Position numbers and translations under genes: made by a program
In this document: positions 53,212-61,356 of the stretch, in pieces
Layout: each line of letters begins with the position of its first letter
Position numbering within the stretch: the stretch's first letter is position 1
Assembly: GCA_947498815.1 (NCBI GenBank)
Contig: CANMLU010000001.1
Coordinates: 1 to 64,000 of the forward strand
Source: an uncultured Aquimarina sp.
GTDB lineage: Bacteria > Bacteroidota > Bacteroidia > Flavobacteriales > Flavobacteriaceae
Length of the DNA stretch: 64,000 bases
Direction: 5' to 3'
The notes under the pieces: model-generated
What the model was told of the DNA's origin: nothing
The model's input: the letters and a program-made list of their open reading frames with translations, nothing else
Database searches by the model: none

Positions 53212-54123
53212 ATGGGACATAATCACGCTCATAATCACTCACATCAAAAACTTACAGGGCGTAATTTATTGTTTTCAATTGTACTAAACATTGGTATTAC
53301 AGCTGCACAGGTAGTTGGAGGGTTGGTTTCAGGAAGCCTTTCATTATTGTCTGATGCTTTACATAATTTTAGCGATGTCGTTTCTTTAATAGTAAGTTAT
53401 TTTGCTAATCAACTGGTAAAAAAAGAAGCGTCAATCAAAAGGACTTTTGGGTTTAAAAGAGCAGAAATTATGGCGGCCTTTATTAATGCCGCTTCATTAA
53501 TTATTATAGCAATTGTACTCGTTTTTGAAGCCATAGAGCGATTACAGGACCCTCAAGAAATAAGTGCAGGACTCGTAATTATACTTTCTATAGTAGCAAT
53601 TTTTGGTAATGGATTTAGCGTTTTACTGTTAAGGAAGGATAGTAAGGTAAATATGAATATGCGCTCTGCCTATCTGCACCTTATTACAGACTTAATGGCA
53701 TCTGTTGCTGTATTGATTGGAGGGTTGTTAATGAAGTTTTATCAATTATTTTGGGTAGATAGTGCATTGACATTTGCAATAGCCATCTACCTGATTGTTG
53801 TTGGATATGATTTATTAAAAAAATCTTTTAGGGTGTTGATGTTATATACTCCCGATACCATAAAAGTTAAAGAAATCGTGAGTGTTATTAATGCGCTTCC
53901 AAAAGTTAAAAGTATACATCATATTCATGTGTGGCAGCTTAATGAAGAAGAAGCGCACCTCGAGGCTCATATAGATTTCGAAGAGGATATCAAAGTGTCA
54001 GAATTTGGAGAAATCCTTCATAATATTGAAGATATATTAGATGAAAAATTTGACATAAATCATGTCACTTTACAGCCAGAGTATGATAAAAAAGACGATA
54101 AAGACATTATAGTACAAGATTAA
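53212..54123 (+). CDS. Cation diffusion facilitator (CDF) metal exporter
   Basis: A 303-aa inner-membrane transporter that exports divalent metals, usually Zn2+, in exchange for protons. A His-rich N-terminus (GHNHAHNHSHQ) is followed by six membrane segments. The metal-site pairs are visible: LSDALHNFSDVVSL in TM2 (H-x3-D) and HLITDLMASVAV in TM5 (H-x3-D). The cytoplasmic C-terminal domain has IHHIHVWQLNEEEAHLEAHI, typical of ZitB/CzcD proteins. The pattern suggests zinc, though cobalt or cadmium are possible. It is coupled to rpiB upstream (3-bp gap) and to the GNAT gene downstream (5-bp gap). Confidence 0.94.
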   Translation: MGHNHAHNHSHQKLTGRNLLFSIVLNIGITAAQVVGGLVSGSLSLLSDALHNFSDVVSLIVSYFANQLVKKEASIKRTFGFKRAEIMAAFINAASLIIIAIVLVFEAIERLQDPQEISAGLVIILSIVAIFGNGFSVLLLRKDSKVNMNMRSAYLHLITDLMASVAVLIGGLLMKFYQLFWVDSALTFAIAIYLIVVGYDLLKKSFRVLMLYTPDTIKVKEIVSVINALPKVKSIHHIHVWQLNEEEAHLEAHIDFEEDIKVSEFGEILHNIEDILDEKFDINHVTLQPEYDKKDDKDIIVQD

Positions 54124-54128
54124 AGAAT

Positions 54129-54578
54129 ATGGATATCAATTTTGAAACTAAACACTTTAAAGAACTTACCACAGTAGATTTGTACAAAATTTTGCGCTTA
54201 CGCGCAGAAGTTTTTGTTGTAGAGCAGGATTGTGTATATCAAGATATTGATAACAAAGACCAAAAAGCATTGCATGTAATAGGGTATAAGCAAAACGAAG
54301 TTGTTGCTTACACGCGAATATTTAACCAGGGAGATTATTTTGAAAACGCCAGTATTGGAAGAGTGGTAGTGGCCAAAAATGAGAGACAGTATGGATATGG
54401 CCACATTTTGATAAAAGAAAGCATCAAGGCTATCGAAAATCATTTTGAGACTACACAAATTAAAATCTCTGCACAGACGTATCTAAAAAGGTTTTATGAA
54501 ACACATGGCTTTAAACAAACAGGAGAGGAGTATCTTGAAGATGGAATTCCCCATATAGCTATGATATATGGTTCTTAA
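54129..54578 (+). CDS. ElaA-like GNAT family N-acetyltransferase
   Basis: A 149-aa GNAT-fold acetyltransferase. It opens with KELTTVDLYKILRLRAEVFVVEQDCVYQDIDNKDQKALH, the pattern of ElaA proteins, then VAYTRIF and the acetyl-CoA-binding IGRVVVAKNERQYGYGHILIKESI (Q/R-x-x-G-x-G/A motif as RQYGYG), and closes with FYETHGFKQTGEEYLEDGIPHIAMIY. Substrates of this branch are not established. It is the last gene of the rpiB-CDF-GNAT unit, ahead of a bidirectional terminator. Confidence 0.92.
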   Translation: MDINFETKHFKELTTVDLYKILRLRAEVFVVEQDCVYQDIDNKDQKALHVIGYKQNEVVAYTRIFNQGDYFENASIGRVVVAKNERQYGYGHILIKESIKAIENHFETTQIKISAQTYLKRFYETHGFKQTGEEYLEDGIPHIAMIYGS

Positions 54579-54584
54579 AATAAA

Positions 54585-54621
54585 AAACCTCAAGGGGACT
54601 TTTATAAAATCCTTGAGGTTT
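54585..54621. terminator. Bidirectional terminator between the GNAT and protease genes
   Basis: AAACCTCAAGG (54585-54595) pairs perfectly with CCTTGAGGTTT (54611-54621); the 15-base loop can partly pair. It ends two convergent transcripts. Confidence 0.85.
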
Positions 54622-54634
54622 AATTACATCATAC

Positions 54635-56257
54635 TTACTTTAGTAAGTTTTGATATTTGCTTTGATCACTCAATATTTCCTGGCTTTTTGCTACTTCAGG
54701 ATTGTGATTAACATAAAAGTCGTATAGGCCTTGTCTGTAAAAATATCTTTTGATTATTTCGTCTGTAAGCTGATTAACAATCTCTTCTTTATAGGTGTCC
54801 AGAGCTTTTTCTTTAGATTTATCTATAGCAGCAACAAGAGTATTGTAGGTAGTTGCAATATCCTTATCAAATTTTTCTTTTTTTGCTACATCCAAAGATT
54901 TTTTGAACGATTTTTCGGTTTCGGTTTCAAAATTAAAACCACTTTGTTTTACGAACTTCTTGAAATCTTCATAATCACTGGCAGTAAACTTAAAGTCTCC
55001 TGCTTTTTTTAGCTGATGAGAATAATAATACTGGGTTGCATAACTAAAAATCGCATCAGACTTTAACAATGCCGTTGTTATATTACTGAATTTTGAAGTC
55101 TCTAATTCGATATCAGGTTGTATACCTCCACCATCATAGACCGTTCTTCCGTTTTTGGTTTTATAAGCTTTAAAATCTTTTTCATCTATACGCACCGCAT
55201 TGTTATCTTTATCGCGGTTCCAATAATCCAGAGCCTGTATACATCTGCCGCTTGGGGTATAGTATCTGGAAATAGTAATTTTTAATTGAGTACCATATGT
55301 TAGTTTTTTTGGACGTTGTACCAGACCTTTACCAAAACTTCTGGCACCAACCACGACACCTCTATCCAAATCCTGGATGCTACCTGCAACGATTTCACTT
55401 GCAGATGCACTTCTACCATTAACCATAACCACCAAAGGAATTTGAATATCTACCGCATCTTTTTTGGTGAAATATTCTTTGTTGTATTTTTTTACTACGG
55501 ATTTTGTAGTTGTAATAAGTTCTCCTTTTGGAACAAAAATGTTGGTAACATTAATAGCTTCACTAAGCAAACCGCCAGGATTGCCTCTTAAGTCAAGTAT
55601 AATCTTATTTGCACCTTGAGCTTTGAGGTCTTTTAAGGCGTCAATCGTTTCACTTGAGGCTTTGCTGTTAAATTTAGACAAAACGATATACCCAGTATTA
55701 TCTTTTAGTAATGTATAAAAGGGAACAGCATCTACTTCGATTTCTTCTCTGGTAAGTACTGTTTTTTTGATTGTTCCTTGTCTGTTATATGAAATATCCA
55801 CCGTTGTTCCACTAGCGCCTTTAAGAAGTTCTCCTGCGTCTTCCTTGAAATCGGCAACCTTAATGTCTCCGATTTGTATAATCTCATCACCTGCTTTAAG
55901 ACCTGCCTTATCGGCGGGATAGCCCTTATAGGGTTCTATAATGATAATCTTGTCTTTTATGGTTTTTACAGAAGCGCCTATACCTGTATACTCTCCTGCG
56001 TTGCGTATTTTTGAAGCTTCGACATCTTGTTCGTTCCAATATTTGGTATAAGGATCTAAATCATCGAGCATGGCTTTGATAGCTGTATCCATTAACTCTG
56101 CAGGATTGGTTTCGTCTACATAATTCATGTTTAACTCTTTAAACATTGTAGTGAAGATTTCAATCTGTTTTGCGATCTCAAAAAAATCAGATTTGAAACT
56201 TACAGTTGATAACAAAATAACAACCGCAACTATGGGGTAGATAATTCTTTTTTTCAT
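54635..56257 (-). CDS. C-terminal processing peptidase (S41 family, PDZ)
   Basis: A 540-aa exported serine protease. The ATG at 56257 (KKRIIYPIVAVVILLSTVSF) gives a signal anchor; a longer start at 56287 would add ten residues and abut rnpA. It has an N-terminal helical region, a PDZ domain (GIGASVKTIKDKIIIIEPYKGYPADKAGLKAGDEIIQIGD), and the S41 catalytic pair: Ser in VNGRSASASEIVAG and Lys in ARSFGKGLVQ. LDLRGNPGGLLSEA supplies the oxyanion-side motif. A ~170-aa helical C-terminal extension follows the protease core. CTPases trim C-terminal tails of periplasmic proteins. It lies directly after rnpA, with 2 bp between the rnpA stop and the longer start. Confidence 0.94.
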   Translation of the reverse strand: MKKRIIYPIVAVVILLSTVSFKSDFFEIAKQIEIFTTMFKELNMNYVDETNPAELMDTAIKAMLDDLDPYTKYWNEQDVEASKIRNAGEYTGIGASVKTIKDKIIIIEPYKGYPADKAGLKAGDEIIQIGDIKVADFKEDAGELLKGASGTTVDISYNRQGTIKKTVLTREEIEVDAVPFYTLLKDNTGYIVLSKFNSKASSETIDALKDLKAQGANKIILDLRGNPGGLLSEAINVTNIFVPKGELITTTKSVVKKYNKEYFTKKDAVDIQIPLVVMVNGRSASASEIVAGSIQDLDRGVVVGARSFGKGLVQRPKKLTYGTQLKITISRYYTPSGRCIQALDYWNRDKDNNAVRIDEKDFKAYKTKNGRTVYDGGGIQPDIELETSKFSNITTALLKSDAIFSYATQYYYSHQLKKAGDFKFTASDYEDFKKFVKQSGFNFETETEKSFKKSLDVAKKEKFDKDIATTYNTLVAAIDKSKEKALDTYKEEIVNQLTDEIIKRYFYRQGLYDFYVNHNPEVAKSQEILSDQSKYQNLLK

Positions 56258-56289
56258 GGGTATGTTTTTAATAGTATCAAACAACATAT

Positions 56290-56673
56290 TTATGTCTTGT
56301 CTGACAGGATCTCCTGTTCAATAAATTTTTTTAATATCCCTTTTAGTTTTGATTCAATTAATGAATACTCTGGCATTTCTTTACCAGAATATAAAAACAT
56401 AAAAGAGAATTGATGGGTAGTGTTGGGTACAAGATACTTATTTTTCCTATAACCTTCACGCAACAAACGTTTTATATGATTACGATCTACAGCTTTTTTA
56501 AAATTTCGCTTGCTCACAGATACGGCAGCTTTGATAGTTACGGGCTCCCCAAAAACAGTTTTTTTGTAAACCAAACGAATTGGGTATTTGGAAATAGAGC
56601 TTCCTTTAGAAAATAGTAGCTCTATTTCTTTTTTGCTTTTTAGTTTTTCACTTTTGTCAAAATTCTCCTTCAT
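56290..56673 (-). CDS. rnpA: Ribonuclease P protein component
   Basis: The protein subunit that assists RNase P RNA in cutting tRNA 5' leaders. The ATG at 56673 gives 127 aa (a TTG two codons earlier is less likely). It has the family pattern: EKLKSKKEIELLFSKGSSI at the start, KAAVSVSKRNFKKAVDRNHIKRLLREGYRKNK (the RNR motif region, here DRNHIKR), and an aromatic-rich FSFMFLYSG near the end. It is not next to rpmH, as it is in many bacteria, but is followed by the S41 protease. Confidence 0.94.
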   Translation of the reverse strand: MKENFDKSEKLKSKKEIELLFSKGSSISKYPIRLVYKKTVFGEPVTIKAAVSVSKRNFKKAVDRNHIKRLLREGYRKNKYLVPNTTHQFSFMFLYSGKEMPEYSLIESKLKGILKKFIEQEILSDKT

Positions 56674-56721
56674 TGGCAATAAATGTAGTAATAAGATTTA
56701 TAATTAGGGCAGATATATAAA

Positions 56722-56752
56722 ATCCGGCTTTAGAAAATTCCTAAAGCCGGAT
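56722..56752 (-). terminator. Terminator of the M1 peptidase gene
   Basis: ATCCGGCTTTAG (56722-56733) pairs perfectly with CTAAAGCCGGAT (56741-56752) around a 7-base loop. On the minus strand TTTTA follows. A smaller hairpin (TAGGTG/CACCTA) lies over the stop codon itself. Confidence 0.85.
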
Positions 56753-56781
56753 ATAAGTACCAATTAGGTGTTTTAAACCAC

Positions 56782-58620
56782 CTATTCTGTGTCTTTTACA
56801 TAATTGTTATTGCTGTGATTGAGGTCTGCCATTGTGCCTGTTATATCAATCGAAACAGTTTTAATTTCAGATTTTGGCTTTGAAAGCTCAAAAGAGTATG
56901 TTGGATTTGTCCAAGGCCAATCTTCCAAAACAGTTCTTTTCATTGATGGAATCGGATTTTCCTTTTCACCTCTCATAATTCTAAGGGGCATATAAAAAGA
57001 CTCTATCGTACCATCTTGATACTCTATATAAACATCTATTGGCATAGGCATTAACCCTATGCGTTCAATAGTAATTTTACTTCCGATACTGGTTCCAACA
57101 ACTTCTTTAACTCCATAATCAATAATATTGGTGGTCTGTGTCCAATCGGTCAAATACCAGTCAAGTTGTATACCCGAAACTTTTTCGGCCACTCTTTTAA
57201 AATCATTGGGGGTAGGGTGTTTAAATTTCCAATCTTTAAAATATCTTTTAATAGTTTTGGCGAGATTATCTTCTCCAATAACGTATCCTAATTGTGACAA
57301 AAACACTGCACCTTTGGAGTATGCTGAGGCTCCATAAGCAGCATTGTGCGAATAACGATCGGCCTGTGTACTTTGAGGTTGTTCAACACCAGAAAAAGCC
57401 AGTTGATAGTAACTTTGATAAGTTTTCCTGAGAGAGTTGGGGTTGTTTTGTTTCATTACCTCATTCATTGCCAATGTAGAAATATAACTTGTAAACCCTT
57501 CATCCATCCACTCGTGTTTGGACTCATTAGTTGCCAAAATATGTTGAAACCAAGAATGCGCCATCTCATGAGCCGTAACGCCTACAAGGCTCCCAAAATC
57601 TCTTTCTCCTGTAATGAGGGTGCACATTGCATATTCCATTCCTCCGTCTCCGCCCTGAATAATAGAGTATTGATCATACGGGTATTTTCCTATTTTTTCA
57701 CTGAAATAGTTCATTAATTCTACAGCCTTTGGCTGTAGATCCTTCCAGTTGGTAAGAATTTCTGAGTTGTTTTTGTATAAAAAGTGAAGCACTGGACCGT
57801 TAGGAACCTTGACTGAGTCATGAACAAATTCTGGATCCGCAACCCATGCAAAATCATGAACGTTGGGTGCTTTAAAGTGCCACGAAAGGGATTTTCCCGT
57901 TCTTTTTACTTTGGTTCCCGGTTTTTCGTATCCATATCCGATTTCTTGGGGGTTTTGTAAATATCCTGTACCTCCAAGAATATAGTTTTTATCAATATTG
58001 ATGGTAACATCAAAATTACCCCAAACACCATGAAACTCTCTTGCGATATATGGATGTGCATGCCAACCTTCAAAATCGTATTCAGCCATTTTGGGATACC
58101 ATTGTGTCATCGATAAAGCCACACCTTCTTTACTATCACGTCCAGAACGACGAATTTGTATGGGTACCTGCCCATTAAAATTCATTGAAAAAGTAGTTTT
58201 TTTACCTGGAGCAATAGGTTTATCTAGTGTAACTTCTAAAACGGTACCCGCAACTTTATATGCTATCGTTTTTCCATCTTGCTTAAGACTAGAAACCTTT
58301 AAATATCCTATCTCTTTGGGAGTAAGTCTGCCAATTTTATCTAACACTCTGGGGTCCGGATCTGGCATATTAATTGAACGTACATCCATCTCACTTCCTG
58401 GCTGAAACGCATTAAAGTACAAGTGATAAAAAACCTGATACAAAGTATCCGGAGAATTGTTACTATATACTAACTCCTGGCTCCCTTGATATTGATGTTG
58501 ATCCACATCCATATCTACTTTCATGGTATAATCTGCATGTTGTTGCCAATACGAAGTGTTATTTTGTGCTACAGTGCAAAAAGTAACAAAAAGAGAAAGG
58601 AAAATTATTCTTTTAAACAT
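56782..58620 (-). CDS. Exported M1-family metallopeptidase
   Basis: A 612-aa zinc aminopeptidase-like protein. A signal peptide (FKRIIFLSLFVTFCTVAQ) precedes an N-terminal M1 beta-domain (YTMKVDMDVDQHQYQGSQELVYSNNSPDTLYQVFYHLYFNAF). The active site is HEMAHSWFQHILATNESKHEWMDEGFTSY, with HExxH and the third zinc ligand Glu 18 residues later. The MEYAMCTLI segment just before corresponds to the GxMEN substrate-binding motif, with Tyr-Ala in place of Asn. It is the last gene of the MBL-subtilisin-M1 unit, 9 bp after the S8 gene. It probably trims peptides in the periplasm (inference). Confidence 0.93.
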   Translation of the reverse strand: MFKRIIFLSLFVTFCTVAQNNTSYWQQHADYTMKVDMDVDQHQYQGSQELVYSNNSPDTLYQVFYHLYFNAFQPGSEMDVRSINMPDPDPRVLDKIGRLTPKEIGYLKVSSLKQDGKTIAYKVAGTVLEVTLDKPIAPGKKTTFSMNFNGQVPIQIRRSGRDSKEGVALSMTQWYPKMAEYDFEGWHAHPYIAREFHGVWGNFDVTINIDKNYILGGTGYLQNPQEIGYGYEKPGTKVKRTGKSLSWHFKAPNVHDFAWVADPEFVHDSVKVPNGPVLHFLYKNNSEILTNWKDLQPKAVELMNYFSEKIGKYPYDQYSIIQGGDGGMEYAMCTLITGERDFGSLVGVTAHEMAHSWFQHILATNESKHEWMDEGFTSYISTLAMNEVMKQNNPNSLRKTYQSYYQLAFSGVEQPQSTQADRYSHNAAYGASAYSKGAVFLSQLGYVIGEDNLAKTIKRYFKDWKFKHPTPNDFKRVAEKVSGIQLDWYLTDWTQTTNIIDYGVKEVVGTSIGSKITIERIGLMPMPIDVYIEYQDGTIESFYMPLRIMRGEKENPIPSMKRTVLEDWPWTNPTYSFELSKPKSEIKTVSIDITGTMADLNHSNNNYVKDTE

Positions 58621-58629
58621 GGTAATAAA

Positions 58630-60306
58630 TTATTTAGATATTTTACTTGCCATAATTAAGGCATTGTATAGATTAACCATTTTTCCGGATTTTGATAATT
58701 CGGAAAAAATACCACTATTTGTAGGTTCTCCACCAATAATTACTCTCGCCTTAGTGCTTAAACCACTATCCATAAGTATTTGTTTTACTTGAGGCGCTTT
58801 TAACTTAGGATAATATGATCTGATCAGTGCAGCTACACCTGCAACGGCAGGAGCGGCAAACGATGTGCCCTGCATAAAATCATAAGAATTATTGGGAGTT
58901 GTCGACCACATTTTCACTCCAGGAGCGAATACATCGACATTGCTTTTACCGTAGTTCGAAAAATCCGCCACAAGATTGTCACCATAGGTATAATTCAAAG
59001 CCCCAACGGTAATGAAATTGTTTGCTATTTCTGAACCAGTATTCGTTTGGTCGTTTGGATACACTGCTTTTTGGTCCAAATCCAAACCTTCATTTCCAGC
59101 GGCATTAACAATAAGTACATCTTTGGATGCCGCATATCGAATAGCTTCTTCTACCCACTCGGGGTGCGTGCTATAATATTTACCAAAACTTGTATTAATT
59201 ACTTTGGCTCCGTTATCTACTGCATATCGTATAGCAAGAGAAATGTCTTTGTCATACTCATCTCCGTTAGGAACGGCTCTTAGTGCAATTATTTTTACAT
59301 TTTGAGCCACACCATTCATTCCTTTTCCATTATTCCTTTCTGCGGCAATTACACCAGCAACGTGGGTTCCGTGTTTGATGCCTTCTTTTTTGGGATCAGG
59401 CCCCATAGGATTATTATTACCATACGCCAAATCAGTAAGATCGTCTACATTGTCTCCAACCACACTTCGACCATTAAATTCAAGGTTGAGGTTGTAACTA
59501 AGCTGTTCGGTAAAATATTCTACACCCTCATTAATGTTTGTTATAAATTCTGGAACTGTATCTCCTGGGTCCATAAATCCAAACATTTGAGAAAGAAAAG
59601 CAATGTGTTGCTGCATTTCGGGAGTTTTTGCTTCTAGCTGTAAAAGCTCCTGGTTGGAATAATCTTCTTTTCCAATTGCTTTTGCCACAGCTTCGTGAGA
59701 AACTTTGGATTGTTGCAAAATCTGCTCATATTGCATTTTGTTTCCTGCAGCTTCTTGATATTCTTTTTCAAATTCGGCTTTTGCCTCTATATAATTCTGA
59801 TACTCTTCTCTATCTGTTTCGGCAACCGAAGCTAAAGTTTTGCCACTATACTTTGGTTTTAATTTTTTAATAATTCTTACGAACTCTAAGTTTTCATCTT
59901 CAGAATCTCCCAAAAAGTTCCAACCATGAATGTCATCTACATATCCATTGTTGTCATCATCTTTACCATTTCCTTTGATTTCTCCAGGATTCGTCCAGAT
60001 TACTGCTTTAAGGTCTTCATGCTCGATATCAACACCACTATCAATGACTCCTACAATAACTGTCTGGCCTTTTTTGGTTTTGATAAGCTCATTATAAGCT
60101 TTATTTACACTCATCCCAGGAATGGTATCAGAAACAAGGTCTAGCAAATTCCAGGTTTTTAATTGAGCTTCTGTTAAGTCAATATTTTTTAATGGAATCG
60201 TATCTATGTTTTCAATGGGTGTCGAAACAATTGCTGGAACGCCACAACTGGCCAAAATCAAGCAAGAGCCAAAAACAGTAAGGCTTTTATTTAATGAGAA
60301 CATCAT
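58630..60306 (-). CDS. Subtilisin-like (S8) serine protease lipoprotein with a long D-to-H insertion
   Basis: From ATG 60306 the 558-aa protein has a lipoprotein signal (lipobox ILASC, Cys ~21). Catalytic triad: Asp89 in GVIDSGVD, His312 in HGTHVAGVIAAE, Ser482 in QGTSFAAPAVAG, with oxyanion Asn in NAAGNEG. Asp and His are 223 residues apart, against ~32 in subtilisin, because of a large, largely helical charged insertion. A DDDNNGYVDDIHGWNF segment before it looks like a Ca-binding loop. A longer in-frame start at 60366 would overlap the upstream MBL stop and lacks a signal peptide. It lies 13 bp after the MBL gene. Confidence 0.93.
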   Translation of the reverse strand: MMFSLNKSLTVFGSCLILASCGVPAIVSTPIENIDTIPLKNIDLTEAQLKTWNLLDLVSDTIPGMSVNKAYNELIKTKKGQTVIVGVIDSGVDIEHEDLKAVIWTNPGEIKGNGKDDDNNGYVDDIHGWNFLGDSEDENLEFVRIIKKLKPKYSGKTLASVAETDREEYQNYIEAKAEFEKEYQEAAGNKMQYEQILQQSKVSHEAVAKAIGKEDYSNQELLQLEAKTPEMQQHIAFLSQMFGFMDPGDTVPEFITNINEGVEYFTEQLSYNLNLEFNGRSVVGDNVDDLTDLAYGNNNPMGPDPKKEGIKHGTHVAGVIAAERNNGKGMNGVAQNVKIIALRAVPNGDEYDKDISLAIRYAVDNGAKVINTSFGKYYSTHPEWVEEAIRYAASKDVLIVNAAGNEGLDLDQKAVYPNDQTNTGSEIANNFITVGALNYTYGDNLVADFSNYGKSNVDVFAPGVKMWSTTPNNSYDFMQGTSFAAPAVAGVAALIRSYYPKLKAPQVKQILMDSGLSTKARVIIGGEPTNSGIFSELSKSGKMVNLYNALIMASKISK

Positions 60307-60319
60307 TTTATCATTTATT

Positions 60320-61180
60320 TTAATTGAATACTTCATTACAAGTAAATACATCTTTAAGTCGCACACCTTTTTCTGTATGCTGTACGGTTATTATTTCATT
60401 ATGCGCATCGTGTTCCAAAAATAAATACCACTCATGAGTAGCGGCATTATCCAGAAACAATCTTTTTTCATCAAGGGTTAATAGTGGCCGAGTATCATAT
60501 CCCATAACATAAGGCAGGGGTATGTGACCCGCGGTTGGCAAAAGATCGGCCATAAAAACTATAGTTTTACCATTATGCATAATATGAGGTATCATTTGTT
60601 TTTCTGTATGACCATCTGCAAATAGTACGCCAAACCCTAATTCTGACTCTGGTTGGAATGCATTATCAGTTCTTGAAATGAAACTAAGTTGACCACTTTC
60701 TTGAATAGGTATAATATTTTCTTTTAGAAAAGAAGCCTTTTCTCGGGCGTTGGGTTGGGTTGCCCACTGCCAATGTTGTTCATTACTCCATATTCTGGCA
60801 TTTTTGAAGGCCAGTTCGTACCCCGTCTTTTGAGAATTCCATTGTACAACACCACCGCAATGATCAAAGTGTAGATGTGTAATAAACACATCAGTTATAT
60901 CATCTCGATGAAATCCTTTTTCTTTTAGAGATTTGTCCAGAGAATCATCGCCCCAAAGGGAGTAATAACTAAAAAACTTATCGGATTGTTTATTACCCAT
61001 ACCGGAGTCTATAAGAATAAGCCTATCACCATTTTCAACAAGTAAACACCTTGCGGCAATGTCAATAAGGTTTTTCTGATCTGCAGGGTTTGTTTTATTC
61101 CATAAGACTTTGGGCACCACTCCAAACATGGCGCCTCCGTCAAGCTTAAAATTCCCTGCTTTTATGGGATATAAATTCAT
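60320..61180 (-). CDS. Metallo-beta-lactamase-fold hydrolase
   Basis: A 286-aa cytoplasmic MBL-superfamily hydrolase. The metal site TDVFITHLHFDHCGGVV (T-H-x-H-x-D-H) is clear, together with LILIDSGMGNK before it and IPHIMHNGKTIVFMADLLPTAGHIPLPYVMGYD, which supplies later His/Asp ligands. The sequence resembles lactonase-like and phosphodiesterase-like branches rather than true beta-lactamases. There is no signal peptide, so it is likely cytoplasmic and its substrate is unknown. A strong promoter lies upstream. It is the first gene of a three-gene operon with two exported peptidases. Confidence 0.92.
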   Translation of the reverse strand: MNLYPIKAGNFKLDGGAMFGVVPKVLWNKTNPADQKNLIDIAARCLLVENGDRLILIDSGMGNKQSDKFFSYYSLWGDDSLDKSLKEKGFHRDDITDVFITHLHFDHCGGVVQWNSQKTGYELAFKNARIWSNEQHWQWATQPNAREKASFLKENIIPIQESGQLSFISRTDNAFQPESELGFGVLFADGHTEKQMIPHIMHNGKTIVFMADLLPTAGHIPLPYVMGYDTRPLLTLDEKRLFLDNAATHEWYLFLEHDAHNEIITVQHTEKGVRLKDVFTCNEVFN

Positions 61181-61235
61181 GCGTTTACAACTTTTTTATT
61201 CATATTTGTCATTGTCTGTTAACAAATAGAATTGT

Positions 61236-61266
61236 CAAAAATACTTCATTTAGCTTTTGACTACAA
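61236..61266 (-). promoter_or_regulatory. Promoter of the MBL-S8-M1 operon
   Basis: On the minus strand, -33 TTG (61264-61266), a 20-bp spacer and -7 TATTTTTG (61236-61243), a perfect match. The start codon lies 55 bp downstream. Confidence 0.65.
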
Positions 61267-61356
61267 CTTCTTCAGAGCCACTTTCTTCATGTTCAATTAT
61301 ATGGCTATTTTCATAAAATGATGAAAATCTTTGCAAAATAGAAAAAAAGGTAAGGA

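Noticed and set aside
60307-60366. Longer start for the S8 protease gene at 60366
   Set aside because: It would overlap the end of the MBL gene and bury the lipoprotein signal 20 residues inside the protein.
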